Positions 1 to 6,332 of a stretch of DNA of 7,730 nt are shown piece by piece (position 1 is the stretch's first letter; the number at the start of each line of letters is the position of its first letter). Origin of the DNA: Spirochaetaceae bacterium (GTDB lineage Bacteria > Spirochaetota > Spirochaetia > SZUA-6 > RPPD01); assembly GCA_003818675.1 (NCBI GenBank), contig RPPD01000088.1, forward strand, positions 1-7,730, in the 5' to 3' direction. The translations under genes were made by a program, and so were the position numbers. The notes under the pieces are model-generated. The model ran no database searches and was not told the DNA's origin. It worked only from the letters and a program-made list of their open reading frames with translations.

Positions 1-13
1 TACGGGAACATGC

Positions 14-40
14 GGGGGAGCCATAACGGCCCCCCTTTTT
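14..40 (+). terminator. GC-rich hairpin plus T run upstream of pstC (terminator or attenuator)
   Basis: Bases 14-22 (GGGGGAGCC) pair with 28-36 around a 5-base loop (ATAAC). The stem has one A/C mismatch and one G-T wobble and is followed directly by a T run (36-40). This is the shape of a Rho-independent terminator. It sits within 10 bases of the chosen pstC start, so it would either end an upstream transcript or partly attenuate readthrough into pstCAB-phoU. A stop codon (TAA, 24-26) lies in the loop, in the third frame, and could be the end of an upstream gene such as pstS. Only seven codons of that frame are visible, so the identity of that gene cannot be shown. Confidence 0.5.
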
Positions 41-43
41 CCC

Positions 44-928
44 GTGCGAAAAAACTGGCAGGCAAAGGAAAGGCTTTTTAAAACCGGGTTGATCGCGAGC
101 GGAGCGCTAATTCTTTTGGTCGTTGCCGGCTTCACGATCAGCCTTGTTTTCAATTCGATCCCTTCATTGCGGCAATACGGGTTATCCTTCATAAGCAAAA
201 CCGAATGGGATCCCGAAAACAGCAGCTATGGGGCATTCCCGTTTATTTTTGGAACCCTGATTACGGCATTCCTTGCGCTGGCGATTTCCCTGCCGTTTTC
301 GCTGGCTTTGACGATATTCCTCGGGGAATATTTTAAAAAAGGATTCTTTTCATCCTTTATAAAGGCCATGGTTGACCTGCTTGCAGGTATTCCTTCTGTG
401 GTCTACGGCCTGGCAGGCGTGTTTTTTCTAATTCCGGTGATACAGGGACTGGAGGCGGAAATAGACGTGATTCCCTATGGGGTCGGAATAGTGAGCGCCT
501 CAATTGTGCTTGCATTGATGATAATTCCATTCTCCGCTTCCCTGGGGAAGGAAGTGCTCGAACTCGTTCCCACCGACCTTAAGGAAGGTGCCTATTCACT
601 CGGTGCCACCCGTTTTGAAGTCATCACGAAAATATCCGTTCCCTACTCGATCTCCGGGATCATAGCGGGCATCATGCTCTCACTCGGAAGGGCCCTGGGC
701 GAGACTGTTGCCGTGACCATGCTTATCGGAAACATGAACTCGATGCCGGAAAATATTTTTTCACCGGGCCAGACCATCGCGAGCCTGATAGCCAACCAGT
801 TTAATGAAGCCAATGACGACATGCACCGGGCGGCATTGCTTGAACTTGGCCTGCTGCTCCTTGTGATCACCGCCGTGATAAACATAGGCGGAAAACTGGT
901 CATCAAGAAAATGAGCGTGGAAAAATAA
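44..928 (+). CDS. pstC: Phosphate ABC transporter permease PstC
   Basis: This is one of the two inner-membrane subunits of the PstSCAB high-affinity phosphate importer. The 294-residue protein has about six hydrophobic segments, the first near residues 13-35 and the last near 265-285. The cytoplasmic EAA-type coupling loop, which contacts the ATPase, lies around residues 178-200 (SLGATRFEVITK). It is followed by the Pst-type segment with GRALGETVAV. The length is close to the usual 300 or so. The start is uncertain. GTG at 44 has no clear Shine-Dalgarno sequence, and the frame stays open to the left edge, so a start outside the window is possible. The N-terminal text after GTG (RKNWQAKERLF, then a membrane helix) looks like a normal PstC beginning. 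Only one base separates it from pstA, so the two are surely cotranscribed. The substrate-binding protein PstS is not in view. Confidence 0.95.
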   Translation: MRKNWQAKERLFKTGLIASGALILLVVAGFTISLVFNSIPSLRQYGLSFISKTEWDPENSSYGAFPFIFGTLITAFLALAISLPFSLALTIFLGEYFKKGFFSSFIKAMVDLLAGIPSVVYGLAGVFFLIPVIQGLEAEIDVIPYGVGIVSASIVLALMIIPFSASLGKEVLELVPTDLKEGAYSLGATRFEVITKISVPYSISGIIAGIMLSLGRALGETVAVTMLIGNMNSMPENIFSPGQTIASLIANQFNEANDDMHRAALLELGLLLLVITAVINIGGKLVIKKMSVEK

Positions 929-929
929 G

Positions 930-1796
930 ATGAGAGGCAGGCTGTTTTTCAGAAATACAAGGAATATCCTTTTTAAAACCGCAATCATAGCCATTTCAAT
1001 AATAGCGGTTTTACCATTAATATTTATCATCGGATTGATCGCATACAAGGGAATCTCCGCCATCAATCTTGATTTTTTTGTTTCAGGTTCGAAACCGACG
1101 GGAGAAACCGGGGGCGGAATACTGAACGCACTCGTCGGAACTGGCTTGTTGATCCTGATTGCCACTTTGGTCGCCACGCCAATAGCCGTTTTCACGGGAA
1201 TGTATCTTGCAGAAAAGCGCGCATCGCGGCTTGCATCCATTGTGCGGTGGTCTGTTGACCTGATACAGGGCGTTCCCTCCATAGTCCTGGGCTTGATCGG
1301 CTATGCATGGTTTGTCCTCCCGATGGCGCAGCTCACCGGGGCCAAAATCACCTTCAGCATTTTGGCGGGCAGCCTGACACTCGCCATGATGATGCTCCCC
1401 ATAATTATAAAATCAACGGAAGAGACAGTGAGATTGATTCCGTACTCGCTGAAGGAATCAGCCATCGCACTTGGCGTCCCCTATTACAGAACTGTTTTGC
1501 GCGTGGTGCTTCCGGCCTCCTCAAGCGGAATAATTTCCGGAATCCTGCTCGGAATCGCCAGGATATCCGGTGAAACTGCCCCGCTGTTGTTCACGGTATT
1601 CGGCAACTATTATTTCAATGCTGATATCCTCAAGCCCGCGGACAGCCTGCCCCTCCTGATTTTCAATTACGCCATGAGCCCGTATGAGGATCTGCATACC
1701 ATGGCGTGGGGCGCGGCGCTTGTGCTTGTCGCGTTCATCCTGCTTTTGAACATACTTGTCCGCATGGTGGTGAGAAAATGGAAAATACAATTTTAA
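930..1796 (+). CDS. pstA: Phosphate ABC transporter permease PstA
   Basis: This is the second membrane subunit of the phosphate importer and pairs with PstC to form the translocation path. It has 288 residues, the usual size. The first membrane helix is near residues 14-37 and five more follow. The coupling loop is around residues 170-190 (KESAIALGVPYYRTVLRVVLP). It is followed by the PstA hallmark ARISGETAPLLFT near residues 209-221, which is the main ground for calling PstA rather than another permease. ATG at 930 comes one base after the pstC stop, so translation is probably coupled. The 3' end overlaps pstB by 19 bases. Confidence 0.95.
   Translation: MRGRLFFRNTRNILFKTAIIAISIIAVLPLIFIIGLIAYKGISAINLDFFVSGSKPTGETGGGILNALVGTGLLILIATLVATPIAVFTGMYLAEKRASRLASIVRWSVDLIQGVPSIVLGLIGYAWFVLPMAQLTGAKITFSILAGSLTLAMMMLPIIIKSTEETVRLIPYSLKESAIALGVPYYRTVLRVVLPASSSGIISGILLGIARISGETAPLLFTVFGNYYFNADILKPADSLPLLIFNYAMSPYEDLHTMAWGAALVLVAFILLLNILVRMVVRKWKIQF
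1769..1774 (+). promoter_or_regulatory. Ribosome binding site fixing the pstB start
   Basis: GGTGAG lies three bases before the ATG at 1778, inside the last codons of pstA. It supports 1778 as the pstB start. The open frame extends upstream to an ATG at 1706, but that extension would add 24 residues unlike any PstB N-terminus. Confidence 0.6.
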
Positions 1797-2536
1797 GAAC
1801 CGAAAATTTGTCTGTTTATTACGGCGCAACTCTTGCCGTAGAGAACGTCAATATCTCGTTTGAGAAAAACAAGATCTCCTCGATCATGGGGCCTTCAGGG
1901 TGCGGGAAAACCACGCTCCTGAGGTGCCTGAACCGCATTCACGAGCTGAATCAAACAGTGAAAATCAATGGAAGCATTTTTCTGCATGACGAGAACATTC
2001 TTGAAATCGATCCCATCCTGGTGAGGAGGAAAGTGGGCATGGTGTTCCAGCGCCCGAATCCCTTCCCTACAATGAACATCTACGACAACGTGCTGGCCGG
2101 CTACAAGCTTAATGGCATCAGGATCAAAAAAGCAAAGGCCGACGAAATCGTTGAAACCTCTCTTGTCATGGCCGGGCTTTGGCAGGAAGTAAAAACCGAT
2201 CTATACAAACGGGGCACTTTCCTGTCAGGCGGACAGCAGCAAAGGCTTTGCATCGCCCGGACCCTTGCTCTGAAACCCGATGTTCTGCTTTTGGACGAGC
2301 CGACTTCCGCGCTGGATCCCATCGCCATGGCTCGTATCGAAGAGTTGCTGGTGGAACTTAAAAAAACCGTAACCATAATAATAGTAACCCACAACCTCTC
2401 CCAGGCCGGGCGCATATCGGATTTTACATCGTTTATGTTTCTGGGCAAACTGATTGAAACAGGACCTACCACCATTATTTTCACGAATCCCTGCCACGAG
2501 GAGACAGAGAAATATGTGACCGGCAGGCTGGGCTGA
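1778..2536 (+). CDS. pstB: Phosphate ABC transporter ATP-binding protein PstB
   Basis: This is the cytoplasmic ATPase that powers phosphate import through PstCA. From the ATG at 1778 it is 252 residues, the standard PstB length. All ABC motifs are intact: Walker A GPSGCGKTT (38-46), Q-loop glutamine Q91 in MVFQRPNPFP, signature LSGGQ (149-153) in the PstB-typical LSGGQQQRLCIAR, Walker B LLLDEP (170-175) with catalytic E174, D-loop SALD (177-180) and H-loop H205. The QRPNPFP stretch after the Q-loop is characteristic of PstB and separates it from other ABC ATPases. The gene begins inside pstA (19-base overlap), which suggests translational coupling and matched subunit amounts. phoU follows after 18 bases. 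Confidence 0.97.
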   Translation: MENTILRTENLSVYYGATLAVENVNISFEKNKISSIMGPSGCGKTTLLRCLNRIHELNQTVKINGSIFLHDENILEIDPILVRRKVGMVFQRPNPFPTMNIYDNVLAGYKLNGIRIKKAKADEIVETSLVMAGLWQEVKTDLYKRGTFLSGGQQQRLCIARTLALKPDVLLLDEPTSALDPIAMARIEELLVELKKTVTIIIVTHNLSQAGRISDFTSFMFLGKLIETGPTTIIFTNPCHEETEKYVTGRLG

Positions 2537-2554
2537 AATGAAAGGAGCAATAGA

Positions 2555-3235
2555 ATGCTGAAAAATAAAATTGCGCAGCTTCGCGAGATACTCGTCTCAC
2601 AGGCAACTCTTGTGGAAAAAATGCTCGCGAAAAGCATAAAGGGCTTGCTTGAAAACAACAAGGCAGTTCTGGATGAAATCATTTCAATTGACGAGAAGAC
2701 TGTCAATCGGATGGAAATTCAAATTGATGAACTCTGCACGAATATTCTGGCCCTCTATCATCCTGAAGCAAAAGACCTTCGAATGACGCTCATGATGTCC
2801 AAGATGACCTCTGATCTTGAACGACTCGGAGATTGCGTGGTAAACATAGCCGAAAGCGGCATTGAGATCCTGCAAAGCCCAATAATGTACTCATATGATG
2901 ACTTGAATATTATGGCCGAAGAAGCCATAGAAATGGTCAGAGACAGCATCCGCGCCTTCATTGATGAACATGCACAACTGGCCAAGGATGTATGCAGACG
3001 TGACGAAAAAGTGGATGGCCTCCGGGATAAAATAATGAGAGAATTAATAATTATCGTATTTGACGAACCAAAAACAATAGAAAAAGCTTTGCACATTCTC
3101 CGGATTGCCAACAATCTTGAAAAAATCGCCGACGTATCCACGAACATTGCCGAAGAGACGGTCTTCATAACAGACGGATTTACGATCAAGCACCACGCGC
3201 ATGACGCTTTGGATCAATCTGCGGCCAGGGGATAA
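2555..3235 (+). CDS. phoU: Phosphate transport system accessory regulator PhoU
   Basis: PhoU is a cytoplasmic all-helical protein. In known systems it links the Pst transporter to the PhoR-PhoB two-component system and prevents excess phosphate uptake. The 226-residue protein shows the expected internal duplication. The metal-binding motif ExxxDxxxN appears as E89/D93/N97 (ERLGDCVVNIAE) and again as E189/D193/N197 (EKIADVSTNIAE), exactly 100 residues apart. These acidic motifs coordinate iron or other metals in PhoU structures. The ATG at 2555 has a good Shine-Dalgarno sequence, AAGGAG at 2542-2547, seven bases upstream. The position right after pstB is the classic one. No phoR or phoB gene is in the window. 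Confidence 0.95.
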   Translation: MLKNKIAQLREILVSQATLVEKMLAKSIKGLLENNKAVLDEIISIDEKTVNRMEIQIDELCTNILALYHPEAKDLRMTLMMSKMTSDLERLGDCVVNIAESGIEILQSPIMYSYDDLNIMAEEAIEMVRDSIRAFIDEHAQLAKDVCRRDEKVDGLRDKIMRELIIIVFDEPKTIEKALHILRIANNLEKIADVSTNIAEETVFITDGFTIKHHAHDALDQSAARG

Positions 3236-3247
3236 GGACAAGGTGAT

Positions 3248-3691
3248 ATGGTAAATATTCTATTTGTCTGCATCCATAATTCAGGCCGCAGCCAGATGGC
3301 CGAGGCTTTTTTAAACAATTATCATGACCAGTTCATCTGTGCTGAAAGCGCAGGACTTGAAGCGGGCACGTTGAATCCGCTTGTAGTCGAGAGCATGAAG
3401 GAAACCGGGGTTGACATCTCCCATAACAAAACAAAGACAGTCATGGAGATTCTTGAGACCGGAAAAGCTTATGATTATGTCGTCACGGTCTGTGACCAGG
3501 CACAAGCCGAGCGATGCCCTTTTTTCCCCGGGAACGGCAGAAGACTGCACTGGGATTTTACCGATCCATCATCGTTTGAAGGTTCCCGACAGGAGATATT
3601 AACGCAAATACGCGATGTACGGGACAAAATCCATGATGCAGTCAACAATCTTGTTTCAATGATCAGGGAAACCACCTTTAACTCCCGATAA
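3248..3691 (+). CDS. arsC: Arsenate reductase, thioredoxin-coupled (LMW protein tyrosine phosphatase fold)
   Basis: Predicted to reduce arsenate to arsenite in the cytoplasm, using a three-cysteine relay recharged by thioredoxin. The 147-residue protein begins with the phosphatase P-loop C8-IHNSG-R14 (CX5R). The two relay cysteines are C82 and C90 in VVTVCDQAQAERCP, spaced as in the common bacterial ArsC variant. The catalytic acid is D106 in HWDFTDPSS. The presence of C82 and C90 argues for arsenate reductase rather than a plain tyrosine phosphatase, which lacks them. ATG at 3248 follows the phoU stop by 12 bases. TAAGGA overlaps that stop and can serve as the ribosome site. Placement behind pstCAB-phoU fits detoxification of arsenate that enters by the phosphate route. 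No arsenite efflux pump (arsB or acr3) or arsR is visible here. Confidence 0.9.
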   Translation: MVNILFVCIHNSGRSQMAEAFLNNYHDQFICAESAGLEAGTLNPLVVESMKETGVDISHNKTKTVMEILETGKAYDYVVTVCDQAQAERCPFFPGNGRRLHWDFTDPSSFEGSRQEILTQIRDVRDKIHDAVNNLVSMIRETTFNSR

Positions 3692-3705
3692 TCCTCACAC
3701 TCATT

Positions 3706-3743
3706 TCCTGCCTCAGGAACTGCTTCAGACATTGTGGGGCAGG
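3706..3743 (+). other. Possible RNA hairpin after arsC
   Basis: CCTGCCTCA (3707-3715) can pair with TGGGGCAGG (3735-3743), giving a 9-bp stem with one G-T wobble and a 19-base loop. A competing short hairpin is TCCTG/CAGGA at 3706-3718. No T run follows, so it is not a standard intrinsic terminator. It may stabilise the 3' end of the pst-arsC transcript, or it may be chance. Confidence 0.25.
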
Positions 3744-3775
3744 CGTCCATCTGCAGTTTCATCCATTTTCCAAGA

Positions 3776-3803
3776 TTGTATTTTATCCAGATTCCTTTAT
3801 AAT
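3776..3803 (+). promoter_or_regulatory. Sigma70-like promoter for the small exported protein
   Basis: There is a perfect -10 box TATAAT at 3798-3803. A weak -35 box TTGTAT lies at 3776-3781, giving a 16-base spacer. Transcription would begin near 3810, leaving a leader of only about 14 bases that carries the AAAGG ribosome site (3811-3815) before the ATG at 3824. The -10 match is strong and the -35 match is poor (three of six). Confidence 0.5.
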
Positions 3804-3823
3804 TTGACTGAAAGGCGGTTCCC

Positions 3824-4177
3824 ATGAAAAAAACTGTTTTTGCATCTCTAATATTTTTGCTTTCAGCAGGCTTTTTGTTTTCACAACAAACCGATGCCCA
3901 GGCATGGTTCTCTTCCCCGCGTCAATACAAGATGGGACTTATGGACGGCATTTTGATTGGCATTCGCTATTCCCAGGAGATATTTGCACTGAAAGAAAAC
4001 CGGGACGAGACTGATGAAGCCATCTTGAGCCATTATAATAACGCTTTACTGGTAATTGTTGATGAGGAACAGTCTTTCTGGATTGGCCTGGTAGATTCAT
4101 TTTATTCAAAATCCGGTAATGAAAATATGCCGTTGATGGACGTACTGCTGACAATCATCGCTGAAAAAACCATGTGA
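3824..4177 (+). CDS. Small exported protein of unknown function
   Basis: I do not recognise this 117-residue protein. It begins with a clear Sec-type signal peptide: KK at residues 2-3, a hydrophobic core (VFASLIFLLSAGFLF) and a likely cleavage after S20 (LFS/QQ). The mature part is about 97 residues, probably helical, with no cysteines. It contains aromatic-rich segments (WFSSPRQYKMGLMDG; EEQSFWIGLVDSFYS) and no known motif. It should be periplasmic or secreted. The ATG at 3824 is supported by AAAGG eight bases upstream. It lies alone between its own promoter and a strong terminator, so it appears monocistronic and separate from both neighbouring operons. The signal peptide and the supporting signals argue that it is real even without a family match. 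Confidence 0.75.
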   Translation: MKKTVFASLIFLLSAGFLFSQQTDAQAWFSSPRQYKMGLMDGILIGIRYSQEIFALKENRDETDEAILSHYNNALLVIVDEEQSFWIGLVDSFYSKSGNENMPLMDVLLTIIAEKTM

Positions 4178-4195
4178 CAAATAGCAGATATTCCT

Positions 4196-4240
4196 GGAAT
4201 CCCTGCCATATTCGGCAGGGGTTCCTTGTCCTTTTTTCAT
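4196..4240 (+). terminator. Strong Rho-independent terminator
   Basis: GGAATCCCTGCC (4196-4207) pairs along its full length with GGCAGGGGTTCC (4214-4225), with a single G-T wobble, around a 6-base loop (ATATTC). A T-rich tract follows (4226-4240, TTGTCCTTTTTTC). It lies 18 bases after the stop of the small exported protein and would end that transcript. Confidence 0.9.
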
Positions 4241-4254
4241 TTATGTTTTATATT
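4226..4254 (+). promoter_or_regulatory. Candidate promoter for the deacetylase-PilZ-aldehyde dehydrogenase operon
   Basis: A -35-like TTGTCC (4226-4231, four of six) and a -10-like TATATT (4249-4254, five of six) are separated by 17 bases. Both fall in the T-rich tail of the preceding terminator. Transcription would begin near 4261, just before the ATG at 4265. AT-rich DNA yields such matches easily, so this is tentative, but a new promoter is needed after the terminator. Confidence 0.4.
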
Positions 4255-4264
4255 TTTCTTGCCT

Positions 4265-5332
4265 ATGAATAAAGTGTTGAAAACCGGCCTGTTTATGTCT
4301 GTCATCATACTTTTTCTCTTCAACTGCACAGACAGGACAGCCCATGGCAATAATGCGGGCGGCATGCGGGGGACCGATTCTGAAAAACTTCCCATCATCT
4401 ATTCTCCCGGATATTCCATTTCCCTTCTTGGACTCGAACAGCTTCACGCCTTTGACACGGCGAAATACCGCACGGTGTACGATTTCCTCCGCCAGAACAC
4501 CGGAATCGCTGAAAACAGGTTCCACACCCCCTCCGAAGTCACGGACCGGGAACTCCTCCTCGTGCATACGCCCGGATACCTGGAATCACTCAGGGATCCC
4601 CGGACAGCCTCGATTATCGCCGGGCTTACAGAAGTTTCCCTTGTGCCGGCGCAACTTATAGAAAAGGGCGTATACACACCAATGCGTCTGGCAACTGGCG
4701 GAACAGTCATGGGAGTCTCCCTCGCTCTTGCGCATGGCTGGGCAATAAACCTGTCTGGCGGCTATCATCACGCCAAGGCTGATTCCGGCGACGGGTTCTG
4801 CTATTTCGCCGACATCCCGATAGCTGTCCGCGTTCAGTGGGAAAAAACCCCGGAGATGAAGGTTCTCATTGTGGACCTGGATGCGCACCAGGGTAACGGG
4901 TATGAGATAATTTTTGGGGATGACAAGCGCATCGCCATTCTGGACATATTCAACGCTGATATCTATCCCCATGACGAAGCGGCAAAAAAATACATAGATT
5001 TCCCGCACCCCATAGCTTCCGGAACTGGAGACCGGGGATACCTGGCGCTGCTTGAAAAAGTGCTTCCTGAGGCGCTTGATACGTTTTCTCCAGGCCTCGT
5101 CATCTACAACGCAGGCACTGACATCTTTGAGGAGGATCCACTCGGTAAACTGGAAGTAACCGCACGTGGTATCGTGAAACGTGACGAGATTGTATTCCAG
5201 GAGTCCATGAAGAGAAAAATACCCGTACTCATGCTGCTGTCGGGCGGATACACAAAAAAGAGCGGGCGTATAATCGCAGAATCGTGTGACAATCTTGTCT
5301 CAAGCATAATCGGGAAAGGCGGCCAGCCATGA
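4265..5332 (+). CDS. HDAC11-like (class IV) deacetylase-family lipoprotein
   Basis: This is a zinc-dependent deacetylase or deacylase of the arginase/HDAC fold, 355 residues from the ATG at 4265. The active site is complete: tandem histidines H168-H169 (GGYHHAKADSGDGFCY), zinc ligands D206 and H208 (VDLDAHQGNG) and D286 (NAGTD), and the transition-state tyrosine Y329 (LSGGYTKK). The wording of these motifs is closest to HDAC11, the class IV enzymes. Family members act on acetyl-lysine, acetylpolyamines or fatty-acyl lysine, so the substrate is not known. The N-terminus (K3, K6, hydrophobic 8-19, then LFNC with C21) resembles a lipoprotein signal with a relaxed lipobox. This would place the enzyme outside the cytoplasm, which is unusual. 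A TTG start at 4226 lies in the terminator tail and is less likely. ATG 4364 would give a cytoplasmic 322-residue form. No Shine-Dalgarno sequence precedes 4265. The stop overlaps the next start (ATGA). Confidence 0.9.
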   Translation: MNKVLKTGLFMSVIILFLFNCTDRTAHGNNAGGMRGTDSEKLPIIYSPGYSISLLGLEQLHAFDTAKYRTVYDFLRQNTGIAENRFHTPSEVTDRELLLVHTPGYLESLRDPRTASIIAGLTEVSLVPAQLIEKGVYTPMRLATGGTVMGVSLALAHGWAINLSGGYHHAKADSGDGFCYFADIPIAVRVQWEKTPEMKVLIVDLDAHQGNGYEIIFGDDKRIAILDIFNADIYPHDEAAKKYIDFPHPIASGTGDRGYLALLEKVLPEALDTFSPGLVIYNAGTDIFEEDPLGKLEVTARGIVKRDEIVFQESMKRKIPVLMLLSGGYTKKSGRIIAESCDNLVSSIIGKGGQP

Positions 5333-6324
5333 GATTTGTTTTTCTTCAAGCCCGGTTTCCGGGTGATCCGGTCAATGAATTTCTCGGGTATTTGAGCAGC
5401 GGATTCGAGAAAGACCCGTGGGAGTATGTCGCCATTCTTGTTTTCCTTGGAGTCATTGTTGCCCTGATCCTGCTCTCGATCTTTTTTTCAATCCGCAGAT
5501 ACCGGAAGGCCATTCAGGCGGCGCGCAAACGTCTGGAAACTCTGATCACAAATCAAGGGCTTGATCTTATCGAACAGGAGGTTGTACGAAAGCTCACCAG
5601 ATTCTTCAGGCGCAAAAAACGCTATTTGGATGAAATAGGAATTCTGCCTGCGGCCTTTACCGCAGCCTCCCGCAGGATGCTTGCCAAAAAGCCCGAGTAC
5701 GATGAAACGCTTGCCAGGCTCAGGCTCAAACTTGGACTTGCTGCAAAGAGCTCGGGCCGGTTGATCCATTCCACCGCGGAACTTGCAGCGGGAATGCCCC
5801 TCCTTCTCCATGCAACCGGTATAAAGATTGCGCGGGGAATGGTTGCCTCAATTGATCAGCACGGTGTTGCAGTCAAGACCGCACAGATATATCCCGCGGA
5901 TTCGCCTATCATGATGGAACTGCGCACCCGTCAGGGCTGTTTTGTCATCAATACACGGATCGTCAGCGCGCAGGGAGAGGCCATGCTTGTCAAGCACACA
6001 GAGAAGGTGGAGCATCTCCAGAAGCGCGGCTTCTTTAGAAAACGCCTCAAACTTCCAGTTACAGTCATTACACAAAACGGAACAGAGCCTGAAGACGGGT
6101 TTATCATGGACCTTTCAGCCGGGGGCGCCAGAATTCATGTTCCACAACTGGATCTCAAACCAGAGCAGCAAGTCTCCCTCTCCTTTTCCCCGGATAAAAA
6201 AAAGCCTTTGAAACTGAATGGCCGCGTAATCCGGCTCATCGAAAAAGACAGTACCGTAAGCGTGCAATTCACCGATATCTCAAAACCAGCAGAAGACCGT
6301 ATTATGCATCTGGTGCTTCGTTAG
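5329..6324 (+). CDS. Membrane-anchored PilZ domain protein, likely c-di-GMP receptor
   Basis: This 331-residue protein has a single membrane helix near residues 34-55, preceded by a short segment rich in aromatic residues and followed by basic RRYRK. A helical, basic region spans about 56-140. A beta-rich segment at about 150-228 looks like the YcgR-N/PilZN-type domain, and a C-terminal PilZ domain spans about 229-331. Both c-di-GMP-binding motifs are present: RxxxR as R233-GFF-R237, and D/NxSxxG as D261-L-S263-AG-G266. It should therefore bind c-di-GMP at the cytoplasmic face of the inner membrane. What it controls cannot be read from the sequence; YcgR-like proteins often act on flagellar motility. 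The ATG at 5329 overlaps the deacetylase stop by four bases and has AAAGG at 5315-5319, so the two are translationally coupled. Confidence 0.88.
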   Translation: MRFVFLQARFPGDPVNEFLGYLSSGFEKDPWEYVAILVFLGVIVALILLSIFFSIRRYRKAIQAARKRLETLITNQGLDLIEQEVVRKLTRFFRRKKRYLDEIGILPAAFTAASRRMLAKKPEYDETLARLRLKLGLAAKSSGRLIHSTAELAAGMPLLLHATGIKIARGMVASIDQHGVAVKTAQIYPADSPIMMELRTRQGCFVINTRIVSAQGEAMLVKHTEKVEHLQKRGFFRKRLKLPVTVITQNGTEPEDGFIMDLSAGGARIHVPQLDLKPEQQVSLSFSPDKKKPLKLNGRVIRLIEKDSTVSVQFTDISKPAEDRIMHLVLR

Positions 6325-6332
6325 GATCATAA

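Noticed and set aside
761..1282. 173-codon minus-strand open frame opposite the pstC-pstA junction
   Set aside because: The plus strand encodes conserved permease sequence throughout, and the antisense translation has no recognisable domain.
2101..2706. 201-codon open frame on the minus strand across pstB and phoU
   Set aside because: It lies opposite clearly conserved pstB and phoU coding sequence, its translation is serine-rich low-quality text with no motif, and it has no ribosome site.
3706..3743. Hairpin after arsC as an intrinsic terminator
   Set aside because: The loop is long and no T run follows, so termination there is not supported. It is kept only as a possible RNA structure.
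3692..3823. Possible small gene or Pho box between arsC and the small exported protein
   Set aside because: No plus-strand frame with start and ribosome site fits, and I found no convincing pair of Pho-box direct repeats. Only the weak hairpin and the promoter are supported.
4226..4264. TTG start extending the deacetylase N-terminus by 13 residues
   Set aside because: The codon is the first triplet after the terminator stem, has no ribosome site and would add a second hydrophobic stretch before the lysines of the signal peptide.
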